Shown here: in pieces, positions 17,914-26,637 of the stretch
Layout: each line of letters starts with the position of its first letter
How positions within the stretch are numbered: the stretch's first letter is position 1
Assembly (NCBI GenBank): GCA_045602425.1
Contig: JAZSBO010000014.1
Coordinates: 138,405 to 202,404, forward strand
Direction: 5' to 3'
Length of the DNA stretch: 64,000 nt
DNA from: RGIG9608 sp045602425
GTDB taxonomy: Bacteria > Bacteroidota > Bacteroidia > Bacteroidales > Paludibacteraceae
Position numbers and translations under genes: made by a program
The notes under the pieces: model-generated
Databases searched by the model: none
Seen by the model: the letters and a program-made list of their open reading frames with translations, nothing else
What the model was told of the DNA's origin: nothing

Positions 17914-18012
17914 TTATGCCGTTTTGGCAGTTATTTTTTCAACAAATTACGACAAAAGCAACCCTTTTCTGCCAAAAAAAATAAAAAAATATAATTTTTA
18001 ATAATGGCATAA
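17914..18012 (+). promoter_or_regulatory. nested inverted repeat upstream of dnaK
   Basis: TTTTGGCAG (17922-17930) pairs with CTGCCAAAA (17969-17977), a perfect 9-base dyad with a 38-base loop. Outside it, TTATGCC (17914-17920) pairs with GGCATAA (18006-18012). It is neither CIRCE nor a recognisable sigma-32 site. The dnaK ATG follows at 18071. No TAnnTTTG box is visible in this 216-base gap. It could be a DNA operator or a folded 5' leader. Confidence 0.35.
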
Positions 18013-18070
18013 GATTTGAAAAAGATGCAATGAACAAAAAATTGATGTTAAACTAAAAAATTATACAATT

Positions 18071-19972
18071 ATGGGAAAAATTATTGGAATTGACTTAGGC
18101 ACCACAAACTCATGTGTAGCCGTAATGGAAGGCAACGAACCTGTTGTAATCTCCAACAGTGAAGGAAAACGTACAACACCTTCGGTGATAGGTTTTGTAG
18201 ATGGTGGCGAACGTAAAGTAGGTGATCCTGCTAAACGTCAGGCTATTACTAATCCACAGAAAACCGTTTTTTCAATCAAACGTTTTATGGGTGAAACTTA
18301 CGACCGTTTGTCGAACGAAGTTGGTCGTGTTCCTTACAAAGTAGTAAAAGGCGATAACAACACCCCTCGTGTTGATATTGATGGTCGTCTTTATACACCA
18401 CAAGAAATTTCGGCAATCATTCTTCAAAAAATGAAAAAAACTGCTGAAGATTACCTTGGTACAGAAGTAACTGAAGCCGTTATTACAGTTCCTGCTTACT
18501 TTAACGACTCACAACGTCAAGCTACAAAAGAAGCTGGTGAAATTGCAGGATTAAATGTTCGTCGTATTGTAAACGAACCAACAGCTGCAGCATTGGCTTA
18601 TGGTCTTGACAAAAGCAATAAGGATATGAAAATTGTCGTATTCGACTGCGGTGGTGGTACTCACGATGTAAGCGTTCTCGAATTGGGCGACGGTGTTTTT
18701 GAAGTGAAATCTACTGATGGTGATACTCATCTTGGTGGTGATGACTTTGACCACCGCATTATTGACTGGTTGGTACAAGAATTTAAAGATGAAAACGGAG
18801 GTTCAGATTTAAGTAAAGATCCGATGGCTCTTCAACGCTTAAAAGAGGCTGCCGAAAAAGCAAAAATAGAATTGTCAAACACAACTTCTACCGAAATCAA
18901 TTTGCCATATATTATGCCTGTTGATGGAATGCCAAAGCATTTAGTACGCACACTTACACGTGCTAAATTCGAACAATTAGTTGATGATTTAGTACAACGT
19001 ACTATTGCTCCATGTCGCACGGCATTGCAAAATGCAGGATTAAACACAAGCGATATTGATGAGATTATCCTTGTTGGTGGTTCTACACGTATTCCTGCAA
19101 TTCAAGCAGCTGTAGAAAAATTCTTTGGCAAAGCTCCTTCAAAAGGCGTAAATCCTGACGAAGTAGTTGCTATCGGTGCTGCTATCCAAGGTGGCGTTTT
19201 AACAGGCGAAGTAAAAGATGTGCTTTTACTCGACGTCACTCCACTATCTCTTGGTATTGAAACTATGGGCGGTGTTATGACGAAACTTATCGAAGCAAAC
19301 ACTACAATCCCAACAAAGAAATCGGAAGTATTCTCAACTGCAAGCGACAATCAACCTTCGGTACAAATTAATGTTCTTCAAGGTGAACGTCCGATGGCAC
19401 GCGACAACAAACAAATAGGTATGTTCCATCTTGATGGTATTCCTGCTGCTCCACGTGGTGTTCCTCAAATTGAAGTAACATTTGACATTGATGCCAATGG
19501 TATCTTAAACGTATCAGCAAAAGATAAAGCTACAGGCAAAGAACAAAAAATCCGTATTGAAGCATCGTCTGGTCTTTCAGATGAAGAAATTAAACGTATG
19601 AAAGCAGAAGCAGAAGCTAATGCCGAAGCAGACAAAAAAGAGAAAGAACGCATCGACAAGTTAAATCAAGCAGATAGTATGATTTTCCAAACAGAAAAGC
19701 AACTAAACGAACTTGGAGATAAACTTCCTGCTGATAAAAAAGCACCTATCGAAACTGCTCTTGGCAAACTCAAAGATGCTCATAAATCTCAAGATATTGC
19801 AGCAATCGATGTGGCAATGAATGAACTAAATACTGCTTTCCATGCAGCAAGTCAGGATATGTACAATGCTTCACAACAAGCAGGTAGTACTACACAAGAT
19901 CCAAACGCAGGTACTGGAAACGACAATAGCAACGAGAATGTTCAAGATGCAGATTTTGAAGAAGTAAAATAA
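18071..19972 (+). CDS. dnaK: molecular chaperone DnaK (Hsp70)
   Basis: 633 residues, full length. ATPase domain: IGIDLGTTNSCVAV, VPAYFNDSQRQATK, NEPTAAALAYGLD, VFDCGGGTHDVSVLELGDG and GGSTRIPAIQ. The substrate-binding domain follows from about 390, with a helical lid. The tail ends in Asp/Glu-rich DADFEEVK, like the EEVD-type ends of the family. It folds nascent and stress-damaged proteins with DnaJ and GrpE, neither of which is in the window. A strong terminator follows. The phosphate loop reads FDCGGGTHDVS where many DnaKs have FDLGGGTFDVS, a lineage variant. Confidence 0.98.
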   Translation: MGKIIGIDLGTTNSCVAVMEGNEPVVISNSEGKRTTPSVIGFVDGGERKVGDPAKRQAITNPQKTVFSIKRFMGETYDRLSNEVGRVPYKVVKGDNNTPRVDIDGRLYTPQEISAIILQKMKKTAEDYLGTEVTEAVITVPAYFNDSQRQATKEAGEIAGLNVRRIVNEPTAAALAYGLDKSNKDMKIVVFDCGGGTHDVSVLELGDGVFEVKSTDGDTHLGGDDFDHRIIDWLVQEFKDENGGSDLSKDPMALQRLKEAAEKAKIELSNTTSTEINLPYIMPVDGMPKHLVRTLTRAKFEQLVDDLVQRTIAPCRTALQNAGLNTSDIDEIILVGGSTRIPAIQAAVEKFFGKAPSKGVNPDEVVAIGAAIQGGVLTGEVKDVLLLDVTPLSLGIETMGGVMTKLIEANTTIPTKKSEVFSTASDNQPSVQINVLQGERPMARDNKQIGMFHLDGIPAAPRGVPQIEVTFDIDANGILNVSAKDKATGKEQKIRIEASSGLSDEEIKRMKAEAEANAEADKKEKERIDKLNQADSMIFQTEKQLNELGDKLPADKKAPIETALGKLKDAHKSQDIAAIDVAMNELNTAFHAASQDMYNASQQAGSTTQDPNAGTGNDNSNENVQDADFEEVK

Positions 19973-19991
19973 GTTAGAATAACAAACAACA

Positions 19992-20023
19992 ACAAAGGTG
20001 TAAATTATAATTTACACCTTTGT
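19992..20023 (+). terminator. intrinsic terminator of dnaK
   Basis: Perfect 14-base stem ACAAAGGTGTAAAT / ATTTACACCTTTGT with a TATA loop, followed by TTTATTTTT. Confidence 0.88.
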
Positions 20024-20123
20024 TTTATTTTTATATAAATCTAATACGTAAGTTATTTATCTAAAATCCTAATTATTCATACCCATTTAATTTAACTCTT
20101 TTAATATTTGTTACTTTTAATTT

Positions 20124-20160
20124 AAAAAAAGAATGACCCTAAAAAGTCATTCTTTTTTTT
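20124..20160 (-). terminator. intrinsic terminator of the small membrane protein gene (possibly bidirectional)
   Basis: A-run plus GAATGAC pairs with GTCATTC plus a T-run around a CCTAAAAA loop, between dnaK (+) and the minus-strand gene ending at 20191. Confidence 0.75.
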
Positions 20161-20190
20161 ACTTGATTGGGTGGGTTACAGTAAAACTAA

Positions 20191-20691
20191 TTATTTTAAT
20201 TTCTTTTCCGCCACGGCTACGATTTTGGAAAATCCAATAATAAGAGGATACCATAGTACACAATATATCAATGCAGTAACAATCGATATCCAACCATACT
20301 CGTTTATTAAAAGTAAACCAGCTATAATGCTAATAACTAAAAATATATTAGCAATAAGACTTATTGTATTAGACCATGTATTTTTTATTTCTGAAGTGCC
20401 ATTTATCTCTTCTTGTTTCTCAATAGAAACGTATTTTAATAATTCTTGATACTCTTCATCAGTAACTTCAATTGGTAGATATTCTTTTTTTACTTTGAAG
20501 TATTTACCTTCTTCTGCATCCCATTTACATTCTGGAGTATTATCATACACATCAAGATATTCTATTAATTCTATTGATTTAGTTTCATCAACAAGTCCTA
20601 TAGAAATAAGAAGTGCTTCTCTTTGTCTTAATTCTTCTTCTTTTTGTTCTTTTTTCATCTTACTGATGAACTCTTCTACTTTTGCATTCAT
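20191..20691 (-). CDS. hypothetical protein with two C-terminal membrane helices
   Basis: 166 residues from the ATG at 20689-20691 (MNAKVEEFISKMK); the open frame extends 20 codons further upstream, but those residues look non-coding. The N-terminal third is charged and probably coiled coil (KMKKEQKEEELRQREALL). Two hydrophobic segments follow near residues 105-125 and 130-150. I do not recognise a family. It is isolated: terminators flank it on both sides, and a nested inverted repeat lies upstream. Confidence 0.6.
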   Translation of the reverse strand: MNAKVEEFISKMKKEQKEEELRQREALLISIGLVDETKSIELIEYLDVYDNTPECKWDAEEGKYFKVKKEYLPIEVTDEEYQELLKYVSIEKQEEINGTSEIKNTWSNTISLIANIFLVISIIAGLLLINEYGWISIVTALIYCVLWYPLIIGFSKIVAVAEKKLK

Positions 20692-20773
20692 GTTTTTAAA
20701 ATTTATTATAGTTATTGTGCAATATTGCCTTTCTAATTGCCACACCCACAAAAAAAGTGCAGACTTTCACCAA

Positions 20774-20888
20774 CGCTCTCGGGCTCACCACAAGCCGAAT
20801 ATACAATGGTTCAGTTTGCACCAATAGGCACAAACCCAACTGTATATTCTTTTGCTCATTTCTATTTCGAGGTGGTGATTCGAGAGCG
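20774..20888. repeat. nested imperfect inverted repeat (MITE-like or structured RNA candidate)
   Basis: Four nested complementary pairs share one axis: CGCTCTCG (20774-20781) with CGAGAGCG (20881-20888); TCACCA (20785-20790) with TGGTGA (20873-20878); AATATACA (20798-20805) with TGTATATT (20841-20848); GTTTG (20814-20818) with CAAAC (20831-20835). The whole could fold into a long interrupted stem. It lies in the 302-base gap between guaA and the hypothetical gene and has no coding potential that I trust. Confidence 0.55.
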
Positions 20889-20952
20889 ATTGAGCAATTT
20901 ATTTCAAAAATGTCTTACGCCAGGTCTAAACCCAACGTTTTGCAAATATAAA

Positions 20953-20977
20953 AAAACCTCAACACAAGTTGAGGTTT
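20953..20977 (-). terminator. intrinsic terminator of guaA
   Basis: AAAACCTCAAC / GTTGAGGTTTT (11-base stem, ACAA loop). Read on the minus strand, it is followed by a T-run, 17 bases after the guaA stop. Confidence 0.85.
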
Positions 20978-20993
20978 TAATTTTCTTTTTTGC

Positions 20994-22301
20994 TTATTCC
21001 CACTCGATAGTTGCCGATGGTTTTGGCGACATATCGTAGCATACGCGGTTGATGTTGGGTACTTCTTTGAGAATTCTGTCAGTGATTTTTTTCAAAATTG
21101 CCCAATCAATTTCTTCGATAGTTGCTGTCATTGCATCGATAGTGTTTACCGCACGGATAATCACAGGCCAATCGTACGAGCGAGCGTTGTTACGCACACC
21201 TACGCTTTTGAAATCAGGAACTACTGTAAAGTATTGCCAAACAGTTTTATCAAGACCTGCCACGGCAAATTCTTCGCGAAGAATCGCATCCGACTCACGA
21301 ACTGCTTCGAGACGATCGCGAGTAATTGCTCCAAGACAACGAACACCAAGTCCTGGTCCTGGGAATGGTTGACGATAAACCATTTCGTAAGGCAAACCAA
21401 GTTCAACACCGCAAGCACGAACCTCGTCTTTGAAAAGTTGTTTCAATGGTTCTACAAGTTCAAACTGCATGTCTTCTGGCAAACCACCTACGTTGTGGTG
21501 AGATTTTACCATTTTCGCAGTTTTTGTTCCACTTTCCACAATGTCTGGATAAATCGTTCCCTGACCAAGGAAGTCAATACCTTCGAGTTTACGAGCCTCT
21601 TCTTCAAACACACGAATAAACTCTCCACCGATAATTTTACGTTTTTCTTCAGGATCTTCAACTCCTTCAAGTTTTCCTAAGAAACGTTCTGTAGCATCTA
21701 CATAAACAAGGTTAGCACAAAGTTGATTACGGAACACTTCTACTACGTTTTCCGACTCGCCTTTGCGCATCAAACCATGATTAACATGCACACACACAAG
21801 ATTTTCTCCAATAGCCTTGAGCAGAAGAGCTGCCACTACAGAACTATCAACCCCTCCAGAAAGTGCGAGCAAAACTTTTTTATCGCCCACTTGCTGACGG
21901 ATAAGTTCCACTTGGTCTGCAACAAAGTTTTTCATATTCCAGTTTGCTTCAGCTTTACATGTGTCGAATACAAAAGATTTTAACGCATCTTTTATTGCTT
22001 CTACATCGTCTGAAAACTGAGCAAGTTTTGTTTCGCACAGAGCTTTGTCGTGTCCTGCTGCAATAACAGGAATTCCTAAACTATAAATTTCAGGATTCAC
22101 ATCGATGGCAACGCCGTCAATAACATTATTTGGACCTCCGTTGATAATAATACCTTTTACATTTGGCAATGCAGTAAGTTCATTAGCCGTGATATCGTGA
22201 GGATAAATCTCACTATAAACTCCCAAAGCACGAATTGCTCGTGCCACCACTGTATTTTCGTGACTTCCTAAATCAAGGATTACAATCATATCTTGTTTCA
22301 T
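20994..22301 (-). CDS. guaA: GMP synthase with truncated, catalytically empty glutaminase domain
   Basis: 435 residues, against about 510-525 for normal GuaA. The ATP-pyrophosphatase half is intact: LALSGGVDSSVVAALL P-loop (about 145-160), GTIYPDIVESG, KSHHNVGGLPEDM, PFPGPGLGVR and the C-terminal KPSATIEWE. The N-terminal GATase half is only about 125 residues. The nucleophile segment, normally GVCYGMQ, reads IAAGHDKALCE, and about 75 residues that should carry the catalytic His and Glu are missing. It should aminate XMP to GMP with free ammonia or an external glutaminase. Last gene of the purF-carA-carB-guaA run, 22 bases after carB, with a strong terminator. Similar short forms may exist in other Bacteroidales; from memory only. 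Confidence 0.93.
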   Translation of the reverse strand: MKQDMIVILDLGSHENTVVARAIRALGVYSEIYPHDITANELTALPNVKGIIINGGPNNVIDGVAIDVNPEIYSLGIPVIAAGHDKALCETKLAQFSDDVEAIKDALKSFVFDTCKAEANWNMKNFVADQVELIRQQVGDKKVLLALSGGVDSSVVAALLLKAIGENLVCVHVNHGLMRKGESENVVEVFRNQLCANLVYVDATERFLGKLEGVEDPEEKRKIIGGEFIRVFEEEARKLEGIDFLGQGTIYPDIVESGTKTAKMVKSHHNVGGLPEDMQFELVEPLKQLFKDEVRACGVELGLPYEMVYRQPFPGPGLGVRCLGAITRDRLEAVRESDAILREEFAVAGLDKTVWQYFTVVPDFKSVGVRNNARSYDWPVIIRAVNTIDAMTATIEEIDWAILKKITDRILKEVPNINRVCYDMSPKPSATIEWE

Positions 22302-22323
22302 TGTTGTATGATGTTTTTAAGTT

Positions 22324-25300
22324 TTAATATTCTTTCCAACTTTTAATTTGAATATCGTCTAATCCCATTGTACAAAATGCATTGATAAACGAGGATGCTA
22401 AACGAACATTCGTCAATAACGGGATATTTAAATCAATAGCAGCACGTCTGATTTTATATCCATTTGTTAATTCTCTTTGAGTTAAATTTTTAGGAATATT
22501 TACAACCATGTCTATCTCTTTTGAATGAAGCAGTTCAAGAGCATGTGGAGTTCCTTCTTCGCTTGGCCAATAAACGCGAGTATTTTGAATGCCATTTTCT
22601 GTCAAAAATTTAGATGTTCCACCCGTTGCATAAAGTTGATAACCTTTCTGTGTAAGCATACGTGCTGCTTCAAGCATATCTGCTTTTTGCCTTGCATCTC
22701 CAGTAGAGAGCAAAATACCTTTCTCAGGGATACGATAACCTACTGACAACATAGCTTTCAGTACTGCACACGACGTGTCGTCGCCAATACAACCAACTTC
22801 GCCCGTAGATGCCATATCAACCCCTAACACAGGGTCTGCATTTTGAAGTCGATTGAATGAAAATTGACTTGCTTTGATGCCAACACAATCAAGATCGAAG
22901 AGGTCTTTTTCTGGTTTTTCAACAGGCAATCCTAACATTATACGTGTTGCTAATTCGATAAGGTTAAGTTTTAAAACTTTGCTCACAAATGGGAACGAAC
23001 GTGATGCTCTCAAATTACATTCAATAACTTTTATATCGTTTTCACGAGCTAAAAATTGAATATTAAAAGGTCCTGATATAGACAATTCTTTTGCAATTTG
23101 TCGAGTGATTCTTTTTATGCGTCTCACAGTTTCAACATATAATCGCTGTGGAGGAAACTGAATTGTTGCATCACCAGAGTGAACTCCTGCATATTCTATA
23201 TGCTCACTGATTGCGTATGCTACAATTTCTCCATTCTGTGCTACAGCATCCATTTCTACCTCTTTTGCTCGTTCTATGAATTGGCTAACAACTACAGGAT
23301 GTTTTTTGGATACGTTAGCGGCAAGTTGAAGGAAACGATGTAATTCTTCTTTATTTGAACATACATTCATCGCCGCACCGCTTAAAACGTAAGAAGGACG
23401 AACTAAAACAGGGAATCCGACTTCTTCGATGAAAGCATCGATATCTTTCATTGAAGTAAGAGCACTCCAACGTGGTTGATCAACTCCTATGCGATCAAGC
23501 ATTGCCGAAAATTTATCTCTATCTTCTGCATTATCAATGCTTTGTGCCGACGTACCAAGAATATTCACCTTCTCTTTGTCGAGACGCAATGCTAAATTAT
23601 TTGGAATTTGTCCGCCTGTAGAAACAATAACACCATGAGGCAATTCTAATTCGATGATGTCCATTACACGTTCAAATGTAAGCTCATCGAAATACAACCG
23701 GTCACACATATCGTAGTCAGTCGATACGGTTTCGGGATTGTAATTTATCATTACACTACGATAACCTTCTTTTCTAATTGTATTTAGTGCTTGAACGCCA
23801 CACCAGTCAAATTCTACAGATGAGCCAATACGATATGCACCAGAGCCAAGTACAATGATTGATTTTTTATCATCAACATACTCAATATCGTGTTGTTTTC
23901 CTGCATAAGTCAAATACAGATAATTGGTTTGTGCAGGATACTCACCAGCTAATGTATCTATTTGTTTTACAACAGGCAAAATACCTAACATTTTACGATG
24001 TTCACGTATAGACGTTAATCCTTTGTCGGTACCAAAAGTTTCTTCAAGACCAATGGCACGAGATATTTGAAAATCGGTAAAACCTTGAACTTTAGCTTTG
24101 TATAACAAATCTGCCGATAATTGTTCAAGACCATTGCATTCGTGCAACTCTTTTGATGTATTCATTATATTCATCAATTTTTGCAAAAACCAACGATCAA
24201 TTTTCGTTAATTGATGAATTTGGTCAATTGTATAACCTGCACGCATAGCTTTACTAATAACAAAAATACGTTTGTCGGTAGGTTCGCGTAAAGCTTTATC
24301 AATATCTTCAATCACCAATTCTTTATTCTCCACAAATCCATGCATTCCTTGTCCTATCATACGAAGTCCTTTTTGAATAACTTCTTCAAAAGTTCTTCCG
24401 ATAGACATAACTTCTCCAACGGACTTCATACTTGAGCCGATTTCGCGATCAACACCACGGAATTTTCCTAAATCCCAACGCGGAATTTTACAAACTACAT
24501 AGTCAATAGCAGGCTCAAAAAATGCAGATGTTATTTTGGTAACCGAATTTTTTAAGTCAAACAATCCATAACCTAAACCGATTTTTGCAGCTACAAATGC
24601 TAATGGAAATCCTGTCGCTTTCGATGCTAATGCAGAAGAACGACTTAAACGTGCATTGACTTCAATTACACGATAATCTTCTGATTCGGTGTCAAAAGCA
24701 AATTGTACGTTACACTCACCAACAATTCCAACATGGCGTACAATTCTGATTGCAAGTTCGCGTAATTTATTGCATTCACTAGCAGTTAGGGTTTGAGTTG
24801 GAGCGATAACGATACTTTCGCCTGTATGAATACCTAATGGGTCAAAATTTTCCATATTACAAACAGTAATACAATTATCGTAAGCATCGCGAACGACTTC
24901 GTATTCAATCTCTTTCCATCCTTTTAGACTTTTTTCAACAAGTACTTGTGGCGAAAACGAAAATGCTTTTTCTGTAAGTTCGTTTAGTTCCTCTTCGTTA
25001 TCGCAAAATCCAGAGCCCAATCCTCCAAGAGCATAAGCAGCACGAATAATAACAGGATAACCTAATCGTTTAGCAGCTTCTCGAGCAGCTTCTTTTGTTT
25101 CTACAGCTTCACTTTTTATTATTTTAACATCAATTTCTTCCAGTTTTCTGTTAAACAATTCGCGATCTTCGGTGTCAATAATAGCTTGAACTGGAGTACC
25201 TAATACTTGAACATTATATTTTTCTAAAACTTTACTTTCGTAGAGTTTAACGCCACAATTGAGAGCCGTTTGTCCTCCAAAAGAGAGCAATATGCCATCA

Positions 25301-25542
25301 GGACGTTCTTTCTCAATGACTTTTTCTACAAAAAACGGCGTTACAGGCAGAAAATATATTTTATCGGCAACGCCTTCACTTGTTTGTACAGTTGCAATAT
25401 TTGGATTGATAAGTACAGTGCTGATACCTTCTTCGCGTAAAGCTTTAAGTGCTTGTGAACCAGAATAATCAAACTCACCAGCTTCGCCAATTTTCAACGC
25501 GCCCGAACCTAATAATAGTACTTTTTTGAATGTTGTTTTCAT
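22324..25542 (-). CDS. carB: carbamoyl-phosphate synthase large subunit
   Basis: 1072 residues, full length. Two homologous ATP-grasp halves: the first starts LLLGSGALKIGEAGEFDYSG and the second LGSGAYRIGSSVEFDWCG. Each carries the GGLGSG/GAAMNV-type nucleotide loops and a metal-binding ECN-type segment (VIEVNARLSRSSA, VIECNLRASRSFP). The C-terminal ~130 residues are the MGS-like regulatory domain (ILLSTGDARQKADMLEAA). It makes carbamoyl phosphate from bicarbonate, ATP and ammonia for pyrimidine and arginine synthesis. The ammonia would normally come through a tunnel from CarA, whose glutaminase residues are lost here. Confidence 0.97.
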   Translation of the reverse strand: MKTTFKKVLLLGSGALKIGEAGEFDYSGSQALKALREEGISTVLINPNIATVQTSEGVADKIYFLPVTPFFVEKVIEKERPDGILLSFGGQTALNCGVKLYESKVLEKYNVQVLGTPVQAIIDTEDRELFNRKLEEIDVKIIKSEAVETKEAAREAAKRLGYPVIIRAAYALGGLGSGFCDNEEELNELTEKAFSFSPQVLVEKSLKGWKEIEYEVVRDAYDNCITVCNMENFDPLGIHTGESIVIAPTQTLTASECNKLRELAIRIVRHVGIVGECNVQFAFDTESEDYRVIEVNARLSRSSALASKATGFPLAFVAAKIGLGYGLFDLKNSVTKITSAFFEPAIDYVVCKIPRWDLGKFRGVDREIGSSMKSVGEVMSIGRTFEEVIQKGLRMIGQGMHGFVENKELVIEDIDKALREPTDKRIFVISKAMRAGYTIDQIHQLTKIDRWFLQKLMNIMNTSKELHECNGLEQLSADLLYKAKVQGFTDFQISRAIGLEETFGTDKGLTSIREHRKMLGILPVVKQIDTLAGEYPAQTNYLYLTYAGKQHDIEYVDDKKSIIVLGSGAYRIGSSVEFDWCGVQALNTIRKEGYRSVMINYNPETVSTDYDMCDRLYFDELTFERVMDIIELELPHGVIVSTGGQIPNNLALRLDKEKVNILGTSAQSIDNAEDRDKFSAMLDRIGVDQPRWSALTSMKDIDAFIEEVGFPVLVRPSYVLSGAAMNVCSNKEELHRFLQLAANVSKKHPVVVSQFIERAKEVEMDAVAQNGEIVAYAISEHIEYAGVHSGDATIQFPPQRLYVETVRRIKRITRQIAKELSISGPFNIQFLARENDIKVIECNLRASRSFPFVSKVLKLNLIELATRIMLGLPVEKPEKDLFDLDCVGIKASQFSFNRLQNADPVLGVDMASTGEVGCIGDDTSCAVLKAMLSVGYRIPEKGILLSTGDARQKADMLEAARMLTQKGYQLYATGGTSKFLTENGIQNTRVYWPSEEGTPHALELLHSKEIDMVVNIPKNLTQRELTNGYKIRRAAIDLNIPLLTNVRLASSFINAFCTMGLDDIQIKSWKEY

Positions 25543-25562
25543 AAGATTGTTCGTTAAGAAGG

Positions 25563-26633
25563 TTACTTTATAAGATTTAAAAAATCGTCTATTAAATTAT
25601 TTTTTTGATAACCACGAGAGAAAGACTCTGGTGTAAATTGTATACCTTGCCAAGGTTTTGTTTTATGACAAATACCATCTATTGCATTGTCATTCATATT
25701 AGTAAACAGCACACGCCAATCTTCTGGCAACGATCCGTTTGTAATAGTATAGCCTGTGTTTTGATTTGTAATATAACAGTTGTTGGTATCAGTAAGACGT
25801 GTTGGTTGGTTGGTACCTCGATGTCCAAATTTTAACTTCTCAACTTTTGCTCCTGCAGCAAGTCCTAAAAGTTGATTCCCTAATCCTATTCCTAAAATTG
25901 GTTTGTTTGTGTTCATTGCATTGTTAATATTTGCAATGGTTTTTGTATAAATAGTGGGATTTCCCGGACCATTGCTAATAATTACTGCATCATAAATCAA
26001 TTCCGAAAAATCGTAATCGTAAGGTACACGAATGATTTCGACATTATGATTTATCAAATTACGAATAAGGCTGTATTTGGTTCCACAATCGATGAGTACA
26101 ACTTTTTTGTCTGCACCTTCGTTATAACGAATCACTTGCTTACATGAGACCGTTTCTACATAATTATTTGCTTCGTAGTTTTCTGTTTGAGATAGTGGAT
26201 TGTCATTATCAATAATAATTTGTCCGCTTATTACGCCGTTTTCGCGTAATGTTTTTGTCAATGCTCGTGTGTCTATTCCTGTAATTCCGGGTATTTGCTC
26301 TCTTTTCATCCAGTTGTCAAGCGTCTCTACTGCATTCCAATGACTATATTCTTCACTGTAGTCTGTAACAATAAGTCCACGCACTTGTATTTTATCGCTT
26401 TCGAAGAATTTCTCTAAACCATATTCTTTGATTTCGTGCGAAGGAACTCCATAGTTTCCAATAAGAGGATAGGTAAGTACTAAAATCTGTCCTGCATAAG
26501 TAGCATCGGTAAGGTTTTCGGTGTAGCCTGTCATTGCAGTGCAGAATACAACTTCGCCTACTGCTGGTTTTTCGTAGCCAAAAGCTGTACCTTCAAAGCA
26601 GATTCCGTTGTCTAATAATAACTTTGCTTTCAT
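25563..26633 (-). CDS. carA: carbamoyl-phosphate synthase small subunit, glutaminase residues lost
   Basis: 356 residues from the ATG at 26631-26633 (MKAKLLLDNGICFEG), 4 bases after the purF stop; an upstream frame overlaps purF and is not preferred. The N-terminal domain is normal (FGYEKPAVGEVVFCTAMTGY, GLTVTDYS-like, TGIDTRALT). In the GATase domain the nucleophile elbow, normally GICLGHQ or GICMGNQ, reads GIGLGNQ, so Cys is Gly250. QNHG reads QNTG (Thr293), and the catalytic HPE reads TPE (Thr334, Glu336 kept). All three changes lie in an otherwise conserved, uninterrupted frame. Glutamine hydrolysis should be abolished, as in ammonia-using vertebrate CPS I, where the Cys is also lost. It would still bind CarB. 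Confidence 0.93.
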   Translation of the reverse strand: MKAKLLLDNGICFEGTAFGYEKPAVGEVVFCTAMTGYTENLTDATYAGQILVLTYPLIGNYGVPSHEIKEYGLEKFFESDKIQVRGLIVTDYSEEYSHWNAVETLDNWMKREQIPGITGIDTRALTKTLRENGVISGQIIIDNDNPLSQTENYEANNYVETVSCKQVIRYNEGADKKVVLIDCGTKYSLIRNLINHNVEIIRVPYDYDFSELIYDAVIISNGPGNPTIYTKTIANINNAMNTNKPILGIGLGNQLLGLAAGAKVEKLKFGHRGTNQPTRLTDTNNCYITNQNTGYTITNGSLPEDWRVLFTNMNDNAIDGICHKTKPWQGIQFTPESFSRGYQKNNLIDDFLNLIK

Positions 26634-26637
26634 ATTT

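Noticed and set aside
17855..18070. CIRCE or sigma-32 control site upstream of dnaK
   Set aside because: No TTAGCACTC/GAGTGCTAA pair and no recognisable heat-shock -35/-10 pair; only the unrelated nested dyad is present.
21234..21680. 148-codon plus-strand frame opposite guaA
   Set aside because: Antisense to the conserved synthetase domain; aromatic-rich shadow composition.
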